From a virus: 22,616 nucleotides of DNA. The DNA is taken from positions 1 through 22,616 of IMG/VR virus record IMGVR_UViG_3300020729_000109, one strand, 5' to 3'. Below, piece after piece: positions 1 to 7,388 of the stretch (within the stretch, counting starts at the first letter, position 1; every line of letters starts with the position of its first letter). The notes beneath the pieces are model-generated. The model did no database searches and was not told the DNA's origin. It saw only the letters and a program-made list of their open reading frames with translations. The position numbers were made by a program, and so were the translations under genes.

Positions 1-576
1 CATAACGATGTTCAGCGTCTTCTTGGGAACACCACCACGAGTGATCGCATTCAGCATCTCGATGTCGAATGGCATACGAGATTCCTTTTTGTGATAGTAC
101 TCGTATCGCTGAGGAGCATTCTCGACGTAGTCGTGACCGACGTTGGTATCGAACGTGACCGACAATGCCTTCTGCAGAATGTTGGGAATCATTCCCGGAG
201 CCGTGTCCTTGCGTTTACCATCGATGATCGCGATCGATTCCATGACGGCCAGAAAGACCGCACGTTCCTGACACCACTTCTCGGTTTGATGAATCAGCCA
301 ATCGTGATCAACCTTCTCAGGTGTAATCAACTCTCGAATGACCTCGGCCGCATGATTTCGAGTCTCCAGCGATCCCTTGGTCGAAGATTCGAGCTCGATG
401 GTCAAAGCCGGAGAAGTCGGAATCTTGTTGTACTTGAGAATGAAGTCGAGGATGAGCTCGTAAGCCACTCGTTCTCCACCCTCGAAGTACTCGGGCTTCA
501 CGTGAGGCATTGCCTTGCGACAATATGCCTCATCGTTCACAAACGTCTTAAGAATCAGTCTCTGTAAGTTTTCCAT
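1..576 (-). CDS. 41: Replicative DnaB-like helicase, T4 gp41 type (N-terminal part; cut by window edge)
   Basis: This reading frame is open from an ATG at 576 down to base 1 without a stop, so only the first 192 codons are present. The start MENLQRLILKTFVNDEAY and the later VGHDYVENAPQRYEYY, MPFDIEMLNAIT and RGG...LNIVM align by eye with T4 gp41 (VGHDW..., VPFKLRILNKIT, KGG...LNVLM). This is the helical N-terminal domain plus the linker leading into the RecA-fold motor; the Walker A loop would lie just outside the window. The family is a hexameric 5'-3' helicase that unwinds the fork and works with the primase and polymerase. The start overlaps the end of the preceding gene by 29 bases. It follows uvsX and a gp40-sized gene, the same order as in T4. 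I am confident of the family; the catalytic half cannot be checked here. Confidence 0.88.
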   Translation of the reverse strand, partial: MENLQRLILKTFVNDEAYCRKAMPHVKPEYFEGGERVAYELILDFILKYNKIPTSPALTIELESSTKGSLETRNHAAEVIRELITPEKVDHDWLIHQTEKWCQERAVFLAVMESIAIIDGKRKDTAPGMIPNILQKALSVTFDTNVGHDYVENAPQRYEYYHKKESRMPFDIEMLNAITRGGVPKKTLNIVM

Positions 577-895
577 TATATTCTTTCTTGCCAATCTTCG
601 ATCCGGGACTCAGCAGAATCTCTCTAAGAATGTCGCCGGCATATTGATGAAACTTCAAATCATTCATGAACTTAGTGTTATGAAGGATCGTGTAGTTGAA
701 CGATAGCTTGGCCACTCCAAGCTCGGGATCTTCAGTGACTCGTACCCAGTCGTAACTGTACACGGTTCCCTTGAAGGGTCCGGTCAGTAATTCTATCACG
801 GCATTGGTGTCTTGTACAGTCTGAAAGAAACCAATGCGATAGTCGACGTCCTCAATCGGATTCGTCTTCAGCCCCAGAGCTCTTGCGAGTAGCAA
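548..895 (-). CDS. Small protein between uvsX and helicase; candidate gp40-like protein
   Basis: The conserved part reads EDVDYRIGFFQTV, then ELLTGPFKGTVYSYDWV and FHQYAGDILREILL. No ATG lies near its natural beginning. I chose a TTG at 895, giving 115 residues; an ATG at 919 would add 8 residues but overlap uvsX more deeply, by 68 bases. The TTG start still overlaps the uvsX end by 44 bases, and the 3' end overlaps the helicase start by 29 bases, suggesting translational coupling. T4 has gene 40 (about 114 residues, a head-vertex assembly chaperone) at exactly this place between uvsX and 41. The gp40 identity is therefore inferred from position and length, not from a motif I can verify. The protein is soluble, mixed alpha/beta in appearance, with no signal or membrane segment. 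Confidence 0.6.
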   Translation of the reverse strand: MLLARALGLKTNPIEDVDYRIGFFQTVQDTNAVIELLTGPFKGTVYSYDWVRVTEDPELGVAKLSFNYTILHNTKFMNDLKFHQYAGDILREILLSPGSKIGKKEYNGKLTETDS

Positions 896-1922
896 GCATC
901 TCTTTGTGGCCCATTGCATAACGATTCTTAACATATTCTTTGAAGTCGGTCTTCTCGTAGATGGTGTTCCAAAATGAATCATCGAAGGTCTGATCGGCAC
1001 GAAGCTTCTTGCTCAGGTCCTTCTTGCTCTTTGGATCATGTGCGACATACCATCCAACTTGAGGCTTGAGCACGTATCCGCCGTCGACGGCAATATCAAG
1101 CAAACCGGAATTGCGTTCGATACCGCCTTCCCAAGACACGGAGATCGGAATCTTGGACTTCTCACGGACGAAGCGTGACTTCTCGACGTTGATGTTGAAG
1201 TGATAGCCCTTCATCTCATCTCCGTTTTTGTCCTGAGAACGCCCGATGATCCATGCCGTATCGGCGGAATATACTATTCCAGTGCCACCCGATATGACAG
1301 GTTTCGAATACATCTCCTGTGTCATGTAGATGTGTGCGATTCCGATAAGAGGAATGTCTTTCAAAGATAGCATCGGAGTGACCATGCGGAACAAACCCTT
1401 GAGCGCCTTGGCTCGAGTCATGTCGGCTACGGACTTCTCATTGATCGCATCCTCGATTTCTTTCTTTGAGGCTAAATTGCCGATCGAGTCGATCATGATG
1501 ATGACCTTGTCGCCGCGATTGATGTTCTGGAGCTGAGAGACCAGATCGAACTTGAGTTCTTCGACATTCGTGATCGGCGTATGAAGGACTCGAGAGGGAT
1601 CGATGCCGAACGAGGTGAAGTAAGACCGCGGAGATCCAAACTCGGAGACGTAGAACATGCACACGGCATCCGGATTCTGCTTCAAGTACGAAGCGACCAT
1701 GAGCAGACCGAAGCTCGTCTTGAAGTGTTTGGATGGACCGGCCAGAACCGTGAGGCCAGAAGTGAGGCCTCCATCGATAGAACCCGAAAGGGCCACGTTA
1801 ATCATGGGCACTTCGGTTCGAGTGAACTCTTTCGTGCCGAATAGTTTCGAGTCGGCCATGACTTCGGCACCGTCGATCTTGGATGCTTTCTTGAGACGTT
1901 CGAGTAATGATGTTGATGACAT
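852..1922 (-). CDS. uvsX: UvsX-like RecA-family recombinase
   Basis: This is a 356-residue RecA-fold recombinase that coats single-stranded DNA and drives strand exchange in recombination-dependent replication. The Walker A loop is GPSKHFKTS at residues 62-70 and Walker B is VIIMID ending at Asp145. Other stretches match T4 UvsX closely by eye: PMINVALSGSIDGG, NPDAVCMFY, GNLASKKE, SVADMTRAKALK, GGTG.VYSADT and EKSR. T4 UvsX is about 391 residues, and the difference is a shorter acidic C-terminal tail (here ending SSGAEDESD). The ATG at 1922 is preceded by an A-rich stretch without a Shine-Dalgarno sequence and lies 3 bases after the stop of the small upstream gene. The next gene begins inside its last codons. 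I am very confident of the family. Confidence 0.96.
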   Translation of the reverse strand: MSSTSLLERLKKASKIDGAEVMADSKLFGTKEFTRTEVPMINVALSGSIDGGLTSGLTVLAGPSKHFKTSFGLLMVASYLKQNPDAVCMFYVSEFGSPRSYFTSFGIDPSRVLHTPITNVEELKFDLVSQLQNINRGDKVIIMIDSIGNLASKKEIEDAINEKSVADMTRAKALKGLFRMVTPMLSLKDIPLIGIAHIYMTQEMYSKPVISGGTGIVYSADTAWIIGRSQDKNGDEMKGYHFNINVEKSRFVREKSKIPISVSWEGGIERNSGLLDIAVDGGYVLKPQVGWYVAHDPKSKKDLSKKLRADQTFDDSFWNTIYEKTDFKEYVKNRYAMGHKEMLATRKSSGAEDESD

Positions 1923-1925
1923 AAA

Positions 1926-2102
1926 TTATTTTTTCTTGGATGATGCGATGATTACTTCATGATTTTCTTCAAGCGTGTCGGACACTAAATTGATGACCAA
2001 TTCCGGAGTTACGATAGAACACCAGTCATTCTCTTCATCTTCACAGAAGTCTGAAACTTTCTTCATGTAAAGCTCATATAGTTTCTTTCGATCGATCTTC
2101 AT
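1926..2102 (-). CDS. Small conserved phage protein upstream of uvsX
   Basis: A 58-residue protein beginning MKIDRKKLYELYMKKVSDFC and continuing ENDWCSIVTPELVINLVSDTLEE. I use the ATG at 2102 rather than an in-frame ATG 21 bases upstream, because proteins of this kind that I recall from T4-like genomes start with MKxDRxKLYxLYM and the upstream residues (MVYIKQT) come from A/T-rich leader. It looks all-helical and acidic with a lysine tail. It has no membrane segment and no recognisable catalytic motif. It ends 3 bases before the uvsX start, so the two are probably cotranslated. The function is unknown; its constant position next to replication genes in related phages hints at an accessory replication or regulatory role, which is inference. 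Confidence 0.75.
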   Translation of the reverse strand: MKIDRKKLYELYMKKVSDFCEDEENDWCSIVTPELVINLVSDTLEENHEVIIASSKKK

Positions 2103-2144
2103 TGTTTGTTTAATATAAACCACTCCAATTTGTTTGTACAGCTA

Positions 2145-3344
2145 TTAAGAAAAGAATGTTTCCAGAGAAGAAGCGTTCTCGATGCGATCGTGATGATTAT
2201 CCTGAATCACAAAGTCGGAATTGACGAAGTCAAGTTTACCCTCCAGATACTTTCGAACCATGCGAGCCGGATGACGAGCCGTAGTAACCGGAACGTTCTG
2301 ACAGACATGATTAAGATTGCGCAGAGGATTCAGAAGCTGAAAGTCCAGAGGCATCTTCATGATGGAGAGGACTTCGCGGACATTGAGGAATCGATCCTCG
2401 CAATGATGAGTCAGATGCGTGGGCATGTGACCGACAAAGGCACCGATGACTCCACATGGAACCTCGATCTGCTTGCGCATGATGTTGCCTCCCATGCCAA
2501 GCTTCAGATGCATGGTTTTGCATCTTTCGGCGTGCTTGGAGAAGCCATTACGAGCCATCCATTCGGAGACTTTCATGTAGTCGTGTCCGGATGATTCGAT
2601 CGTTCGAAGGACATTGATCGTTCGTGTTAGCGACTCAGTATACTGACGATGTGACATGCCGCCGAGAATTTCCTCGAGCAGGTAACGGTAATAAGGATCT
2701 TGAGAAGGTACTTTTTCATTGGCTAAAATCTGAAACATCGGATCGTTTTTGGCGCAGCGTTTGGCCAGATCAATCGTCTCCTCGATACGTTCGGATTTAG
2801 CATTCTTGTCCGTGTACTCGAGGAGAGGAACACGATCCTTCTCCTTCCAGAAGAAGTAGAACGTGCGTTCGCGAACCTGAGAGAGTCCATGAAGGCGAGA
2901 GGCCGTACGAAAGATGGAGAACGTGTATCCGTTCTTGTGCCCAATCTTGCGAAGGCGATCAACGACCGGCTGACCAAGCTTGGACGCCAATCGCGGCGCA
3001 TTCTCACCCCACATAACACGAGGACGAACGTTCTCGAGCACGTACTCCGCCGAACGGTACATCCACTCATTCATCTTGGAATTTGAAGCCGCGGATTGTG
3101 ATAGAGAAGAGAGTCCGCTACATGGACAGACCGTGTTGACCACATCAACCGAGTGTGAATGCTTCTGACCCTGATCGAGTAGAAAGTATGGCACCTCGTT
3201 ATTGTAGTAGTTGAGTAGATGAGCGTCATTGTCCTTGAATGGAGAGAACGAGAGGATGTAGTCCGGTCGAGTATTGTCGAACTCGAGTTGCTGAGCGATG
3301 GTCTCTCCGCCGATTAGAGGAACTATGGATGCGTGTTTAATCAT
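2145..3344 (-). CDS. DNA (cytosine-5)-methyltransferase-like protein
   Basis: The 399-residue protein carries the ordered motif set of C5-methyltransferases. A divergent motif I is SIVPLIGGETIAQQ (residues 6-19). Motif IV is VCPCSGLS with the candidate catalytic Cys75. Motif VI is GENAPRL (113-119) and motif VIII is GLSQVRERTFYFF (153-165, Gln156, Arg158, Arg160). The C-terminal LNVREVLSIMKMPLDF (320-335) and HVCQNVPVTTA (346-356) match motifs IX and X. Residues 180-315 would be the target-recognition region. Family members flip out a cytosine and attack C6 with the cysteine. The start overlaps the end of the upstream SGNH-like gene by 4 bases (ATGA). Motif I lacks the usual FSGxGG, so the cofactor or product may differ. 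In a phage that may already hydroxymethylate cytosine this enzyme is unexpected. Confidence 0.8.
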   Translation of the reverse strand: MIKHASIVPLIGGETIAQQLEFDNTRPDYILSFSPFKDNDAHLLNYYNNEVPYFLLDQGQKHSHSVDVVNTVCPCSGLSSLSQSAASNSKMNEWMYRSAEYVLENVRPRVMWGENAPRLASKLGQPVVDRLRKIGHKNGYTFSIFRTASRLHGLSQVRERTFYFFWKEKDRVPLLEYTDKNAKSERIEETIDLAKRCAKNDPMFQILANEKVPSQDPYYRYLLEEILGGMSHRQYTESLTRTINVLRTIESSGHDYMKVSEWMARNGFSKHAERCKTMHLKLGMGGNIMRKQIEVPCGVIGAFVGHMPTHLTHHCEDRFLNVREVLSIMKMPLDFQLLNPLRNLNHVCQNVPVTTARHPARMVRKYLEGKLDFVNSDFVIQDNHHDRIENASSLETFFS

Positions 3345-4459
3345 GCAAAGAATTCTTCGAGGATAGTCGTGTGATTGTTCATATCTGATTTATTCATCTT
3401 CTTCAGAGACTTTTTCTTGTCCGGCACTGGAAATTCAGACGTACCATTCCAGTGAGGATAGAACTCTCGAGAGAGGTGAATCGAATGAGGTTTCTCCATG
3501 TATTTGAAATCGAGCTCTCCCTTGGAGTTTAGAAGGTAATCGGTCCAACGAATGAAGCGAATCCCTCTACCTTTACAAAGATTTTCAAGATCTCGATTAA
3601 ATACTCTGCGAATATCATCTCTTTGTTGCCAAGAACCCCAGAAAGGTTTGCCTTTATAGTAACCAGTCTTAGGAAGCTTACGTGACTCATTTTCAATTGG
3701 AAGGAGTTCATAGACTGATTTGTTTTTAATAGATAATGCATCTACGGCTTGCACATATCTTTTGGCCAATGAAGTAGCATTTTCAAAGGCATCACCCTCG
3801 ATGCGGCACAGATGATGGCGCACGTCGATGTTGCCAAAGTAACACTCTATAGATGATACCCTATCAAGGCTCGTGAATTCATCGATGAACGTATTCAGGC
3901 CAGTGTTCAGAGCGCCGTTCAGAGTCTTGAACGGCACGGAGTTCACGGTCCATCCCGGTCGATGCATGCAGATGGCATGAGAGTCTCCAATGACGATCTT
4001 GTCCGTGACGTGTGGAAAGCGAACTCGAGTCGACTCGAGGCGCATGCGCTTGAGATTCGCCAGATCCGTCTCGAGCCATTCGGGCTGAATCTCCTTGGAG
4101 TTCTTTCGAGCATTCTCGATGCGTTCGGCAATCATCTCATCGATGGCCGGAAAGTCAACGGCCAGAGAGTACACCTTCCCTCTGAACTTCGAGAAGTTAC
4201 GAATGTTCCATGCATATGGAAAGGATTGAACTCCGCCAAAGAGGTTCAGTGTACCGGTCCAATCGGAACCCCAATACACATACACAACATCATACTCATT
4301 ATGATCTTCATGGGCATTACCGGCCCAATTGACGTCAACGCGATCATACTTGCCGGTCTGACGAATCTGATCCGCGTAGATGACGCCTTGTGCGGATCGA
4401 TGGGATGCCAGACGAGGAACTATCGGAATGAAGGGTGCGGTTACAAGAGCTTTCATCAT
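3341..4459 (-). CDS. SGNH/GDSL-hydrolase-like protein in the modification block
   Basis: A 372-residue protein that starts at one of two adjacent ATGs (4459 or 4456). A GDSH motif near residues 158-161 (block I, nucleophile Ser160 if real) is followed by FGNIDVRHH near 208-216, which resembles block III (GxND). There is a late His-rich stretch, PHSIHLSREFYPHWN, where the Asp/His block V would fall. SGNH enzymes are esterases, acyltransferases or deacetylases. Preceding residues 1-130 form a separate alpha/beta-looking part containing VVYVYWGSDWTGTLNLFGG, which I do not recognise. There is no signal peptide, so it should act in the cytoplasm. It overlaps the C5-methyltransferase-like gene by 4 bases and lies 19 bases after the gene upstream. 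The context suggests a role in decorating DNA bases. The fold call is moderate and the function is unknown. Confidence 0.62.
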   Translation of the reverse strand: MMKALVTAPFIPIVPRLASHRSAQGVIYADQIRQTGKYDRVDVNWAGNAHEDHNEYDVVYVYWGSDWTGTLNLFGGVQSFPYAWNIRNFSKFRGKVYSLAVDFPAIDEMIAERIENARKNSKEIQPEWLETDLANLKRMRLESTRVRFPHVTDKIVIGDSHAICMHRPGWTVNSVPFKTLNGALNTGLNTFIDEFTSLDRVSSIECYFGNIDVRHHLCRIEGDAFENATSLAKRYVQAVDALSIKNKSVYELLPIENESRKLPKTGYYKGKPFWGSWQQRDDIRRVFNRDLENLCKGRGIRFIRWTDYLLNSKGELDFKYMEKPHSIHLSREFYPHWNGTSEFPVPDKKKSLKKMNKSDMNNHTTILEEFFA

Positions 4460-4478
4460 GTAAGTATTATATCGCACT

Positions 4479-5540
4479 TCAGACTTCTGTAAATTCCAAA
4501 GTAGCGCGATCGTAATTTTTATCCCAGAGACGACGCGTCGTGTGCCCATTCAGCACGACCTTGCCTTCCGGATGCTTGGCCAGATCGAAATCCATCGGAA
4601 AGATCCAATCATAAGGAATACGCTTCGTTGGATGTTTTACGCCATGATGGATAAAAATAGACTTTGCAAAAAAACATGACTTATCCTCTACGTTCAGCAT
4701 CTTCTGCGAAGTCATAGGATTGTCTGGATGCTCACAGAGGTAACTCATCTGAGAAAGCCACACGTTGGCCTGATGATTCTTTGGAACGAACTCGCCGTCC
4801 GCATCGATCTCATACTTCACCTTGCCGTTGACGTTCTCGAGGAAGATCTGATGCATGCCGTCGAAGTGTCCGGTGCCGCCGAAAAGGACAGACTCCGGAT
4901 CGACGAGATGAGGATAGGCCATTGCGACGTATCGAGCCGTGTTCTTACACGGATAGAGCGGAGAACGAAAGTTTTGTTCCTTCTTGAAGTGAGCCTCGAG
5001 GATCTTGGCAAACTGCATCATCGTGTACCTCTTGCCGTTTGTAAGGTGATGATGCAGAGCATTCGCCGCTTTCAGCGGTCCAGTCAGGAGCCACTCCTTC
5101 ACGTCCGTACCCTTGGGATAGTAGATCTGAAAGAGGTCCGAACGGGCATGGCGATTATGCTTGAAGTGTTCGCGAGTCTTATCGATGCCGTGGGTCATCA
5201 GATGAGTTAGAGTACCCCAATGCTCATTGGTAAACGAGAAGACGAGGGCGTACCAAAGACGATCACGAGAGTCTTTTACTCCTGTCATGAGCTCCACGAA
5301 AGGATGTTCATGCCAATGAAGACGATGGGAGAAGATCTGATAGTCTTCTCGAAGGAGACGATCTTCTCGCTTATCAAACTCTCGGCAGAATTCAAAGAAC
5401 TTCTCGAGCCTCTCGTCTTGAGTCCACTCACGCATCCAAGAATCCGTAGGCTTACCGTCTTTCAATAGTACCTGCGTCGTATTTGGATACTCGATGTTGC
5501 GATAGGGAATGGATCCCTCGATGAAAGGCTCGAGACTCAT
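4479..5540 (-). CDS. Possible helical base-modification protein, distantly like thymine pyrophosphorylases
   Basis: A 353-residue protein with no signal or membrane segment. Its most conserved-looking part is YPCKNTARYVAMAYPHLVD (residues 196-214), then VLFGGTGHFDGMHQIF (218-233), WLSQM (261-265) and LNVEDKSCFFAK (282-293). A DEC/LCEF-like acidic-cysteine-lysine element after a glycine turn is also what I see in the 402-residue protein encoded at 7389-8597. Both recall the helix-hairpin-helix-type alpha-glutamyl/putrescinyl thymine pyrophosphorylase group of hypermodified phages. That likeness is by eye and weak. The C-terminal part (VKHPTKRIPYDWIFP) is strongly conserved-looking but unfamiliar. 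It starts 1 base before the stop of the small gene upstream and lies between a PLP-like and an SGNH-like gene. I am sure it is a gene and unsure of its role. Confidence 0.6.
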   Translation of the reverse strand: MSLEPFIEGSIPYRNIEYPNTTQVLLKDGKPTDSWMREWTQDERLEKFFEFCREFDKREDRLLREDYQIFSHRLHWHEHPFVELMTGVKDSRDRLWYALVFSFTNEHWGTLTHLMTHGIDKTREHFKHNRHARSDLFQIYYPKGTDVKEWLLTGPLKAANALHHHLTNGKRYTMMQFAKILEAHFKKEQNFRSPLYPCKNTARYVAMAYPHLVDPESVLFGGTGHFDGMHQIFLENVNGKVKYEIDADGEFVPKNHQANVWLSQMSYLCEHPDNPMTSQKMLNVEDKSCFFAKSIFIHHGVKHPTKRIPYDWIFPMDFDLAKHPEGKVVLNGHTTRRLWDKNYDRATLEFTEV

Positions 5541-5541
5541 G

Positions 5542-5766
5542 TTATTCGCGTTCTTCGACTGAATCGGCGATCTCGAGGAGCGAATCAGCGATCAGACGAG
5601 CCGCGCGAGGCTCGAACGTAAACGTCGTTACGTCTTCCTCGTTCTCGATGTACTTCAGCGTAACAAACCCCGGGGCCTGTTGATCCTGCTCGACGAGCCA
5701 ATGATAGTAGCCGTGACAGTCACTGATTTTTACCGTTTTTTCCCGTGTGTATGTTTCGTTGCTCAT
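5542..5766 (-). CDS. Small hypothetical phage protein (74 aa)
   Basis: A 74-residue acidic protein. It has a beta-rich front (VTLKYIENEEDVTTFTF) and a C-terminal helix, ARLIADSLLEIADSVEERE, that would suit a dimerising or partner-binding helix. I do not recognise the family. The ATG at 5766 follows an A-rich run (AAAAAAACAATAAACAAT) without a Shine-Dalgarno sequence, and the gene ends 1 base before the start of the 353-residue gene, so translation of the two is probably coupled. Codon use and GC content resemble the downstream block rather than the AT-rich genes immediately upstream. It may therefore be the first gene of a transcript that begins in the AT-rich 52-base gap before it. Confidence 0.7.
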   Translation of the reverse strand: MSNETYTREKTVKISDCHGYYHWLVEQDQQAPGFVTLKYIENEEDVTTFTFEPRAARLIADSLLEIADSVEERE

Positions 5767-5804
5767 ATTGTTTATTGTTTTTTTATCTCGATCCGAATTA
5801 TTAC

Positions 5805-5816
5805 TTATCTAGATAA
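5805..5816. promoter_or_regulatory. 12-bp palindrome in AT-rich gap (operator candidate)
   Basis: TTATCTAGATAA is a perfect 12-bp palindrome in the 51-base gap between the stop at 5818 and the ATG at 5766. The surrounding sequence is very AT-rich. It could be a dimeric repressor site or chance. There is no U-tract, so it is not a convincing terminator. Confidence 0.25.
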
Positions 5817-5817
5817 A

Positions 5818-6018
5818 TTATAGGGTCTCATTTTTGAACAGAGATTTCAATCTTTTCCAAAACGACTTAAACCAAAAATTTCTAATATGGCTACAAACAG
5901 GACAATACTCCAATTGATATTCAGCGGTATTAGTCCAGTGAAAGTGACGTTTTGAATGGTCACACGCGATTGATTGGGCTTCCATTGTTTTGTTGATATT
6001 TGTGTCTTTATCGTTCAT
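5818..6018 (-). CDS. Small cysteine/histidine-containing hypothetical protein (66 aa)
   Basis: A 66-residue protein with ACDHSKRHFHW (residues 19-29) and YCPVCSHIRNFWF (38-50). The CDH...H and CxxC pairs could form one zinc site. The tail KSFWKRLKSLFKNETL is basic and aromatic, like a short amphipathic helix. Similar CxH...CPxCG mini-proteins are frequent in phages, but I cannot name a family. The start codon overlaps the stop of the YopX gene (ATGA). An internal ATG at residue 12 could also serve. It is much richer in A and T than the neighbouring replication and modification genes, as is the YopX gene, so the two probably arrived together. Confidence 0.6.
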   Translation of the reverse strand: MNDKDTNINKTMEAQSIACDHSKRHFHWTNTAEYQLEYCPVCSHIRNFWFKSFWKRLKSLFKNETL

Positions 6019-6431
6019 TTTAGTAAATCCTTATTTTCAAATATGTTGCCAACCACCTCGAAATCGCACAAAACATCCACCATCGAATACCACCATGTAT
6101 AATCTGCAGATTTGTATTTTCCAAAAGCAAACGCACAATCTTCAGATGAATACCACACCTCAGCATTTTTTACATTTTCGGCTTCAGGCCCATGAGTCAT
6201 TCCATATTCAGTGAAATTTACAATATCACCTTCATATATCTCTTTACCATTTTTATCTTTGAGTCCTGTGTATTGTTGAATCACATAATCGCCATCATCA
6301 ATATTGGATATTGTTATTTGATTGCCTGTGTGATGCCATAGTAATTGTCCACCACTACAGGAATAAAATGGAATATCCGTAAAATGTTTGGTGGTATTGC
6401 ACCAGACTCTAAACTTAATTTCTCTATTCAT
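6015..6431 (-). CDS. YopX-family phage protein
   Basis: A 138-residue protein with the YopX signature. It opens with MNREIKFRVWC, has VIQQYTGLKDKNGKEIYEGD at its centre, and ends FEVVGNIFENKDLL. YopX proteins are common in phages and prophages of many bacteria. They form a beta-rich domain, and their role is unknown. The ATG at 6431 follows GAATAATATAAAAT with no Shine-Dalgarno sequence. The end overlaps the start of the 66-residue gene by 4 bases, and the previous gene ends 8 bases upstream. Base composition is clearly more AT-rich than in the flanking modification genes, which fits a mobile accessory pair inserted into the block. The family call is firm and the function unknown. Confidence 0.9.
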   Translation of the reverse strand: MNREIKFRVWCNTTKHFTDIPFYSCSGGQLLWHHTGNQITISNIDDGDYVIQQYTGLKDKNGKEIYEGDIVNFTEYGMTHGPEAENVKNAEVWYSSEDCAFAFGKYKSADYTWWYSMVDVLCDFEVVGNIFENKDLLK

Positions 6432-6439
6432 ATTTTATA

Positions 6440-7381
6440 TTATTCATTCCACATGCGACTGCGGTCCAGATCACCGAAGTCTTTCCACTTGCGCTGAGAG
6501 TTGATGCGCTTCACGTCAACCTTCGAGAGGTTGCGATTGATGTGAGCGTCCGAGCCGACATTGATGAATATCGCACCTGGCTTTCCGTCTTTGACGAATC
6601 CCTCCCATGCCTTGGCATCGTATGCGGCCGTGGACGGGAACGGCATAGTCTTGGCACACTTATGAGGAGTCAAAAATGGCATCGTGGCCGAAACCACCTT
6701 GGCATCGCCGATCTCTCCCTTATGAATGTTTCGAGCCACGGCGACTCCATATGCTTGAGCCGTCGGCCATCCGATCTGCAATGCACGGACCATCGTGCCA
6801 GTAGAAACCGCACACCAGATTTCCGTGGGCTCATCGCCGATGATTTTTGTAATCGTATTGGCCATGTTGGCCAAGCCAGCCGTGACCATGGGGTTTCCGG
6901 TCAGACCAAATGGAAGGTATTGAGCATTGTTGGCCTCGGCCCACTTACGTGCATATGAGTTGAGAACCGGCATCGCGGCGATCTTGAAGAATCGAAGGTC
7001 TACATGTGAATACGCGGCCAGAGATCCTTGATGATTGGAAACTTCCGAGGATGCCGGACAGAAGAAGACGCACTTCTTACCATACATCTCCGCGAGCATC
7101 GCAATAGCATCCGGAGCATGACCCTGGCGAGGGGCGCAGTACACGAGCGTATCCTTATTCGTCTCGGCGATCACTCGCTCTCCGCCAAAGGCTTTTAGTC
7201 CACCTGGTGCCAGATCCGCGCGCAAAATGTACTTATCTTTAAGGCGTTCAACGATCGGCTCGGCGATCTTGGACTTAAACGTCCCCCAGATCTCCGCATA
7301 GTATTGTTTGGCCTCAGATCGAGACATGCCCATCGGAATATCCTTGTTGCTTCCATCCGTAACTATCGTATATGGTTTCAT
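6440..7381 (-). CDS. PLP-dependent fold-type-II-like protein (TrpB/ACC-deaminase-like)
   Basis: A 313-residue protein starting at ATG 7381 (the open frame continues upstream but only into the preceding gene). Its layout resembles fold-type-II PLP enzymes. A Lys63 sits in PGGLKAFGGER (residues 59-69). An APRQGHAPDAIAMLAEMYG segment (83-101) stands where SSGNHG...A...A..G normally stands. A phosphate-loop-like CAVSTGTMVRALQ (190-202) follows. The canonical N/S-G-N-H-G motif is altered to RQGHAP and the usual GGTGG to STGT, so PLP binding or activity may differ, and a phosphoribosyl- or nucleotide-binding role is possible. PLP enzymes take part in thymine hypermodification in some phages, where amino-acid adducts are decarboxylated. 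The gene lies 7 bases after the pyrophosphorylase-like gene, supporting a joint pathway. The fold call is moderate. Confidence 0.6.
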   Translation of the reverse strand: MKPYTIVTDGSNKDIPMGMSRSEAKQYYAEIWGTFKSKIAEPIVERLKDKYILRADLAPGGLKAFGGERVIAETNKDTLVYCAPRQGHAPDAIAMLAEMYGKKCVFFCPASSEVSNHQGSLAAYSHVDLRFFKIAAMPVLNSYARKWAEANNAQYLPFGLTGNPMVTAGLANMANTITKIIGDEPTEIWCAVSTGTMVRALQIGWPTAQAYGVAVARNIHKGEIGDAKVVSATMPFLTPHKCAKTMPFPSTAAYDAKAWEGFVKDGKPGAIFINVGSDAHINRNLSKVDVKRINSQRKWKDFGDLDRSRMWNE

Positions 7382-7388
7382 GGCAAAA

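Noticed and set aside
2106-2594. Plus-strand open frame of 162 codons, with others like it at 3962-4492, 4728-5210, 8118-8648, 17225-17695 and 19640-20140
   Set aside because: Each lies opposite a clearly recognisable minus-strand gene, and its translation shows no domain and is low in conserved-looking motifs. They are mirror frames of real genes.
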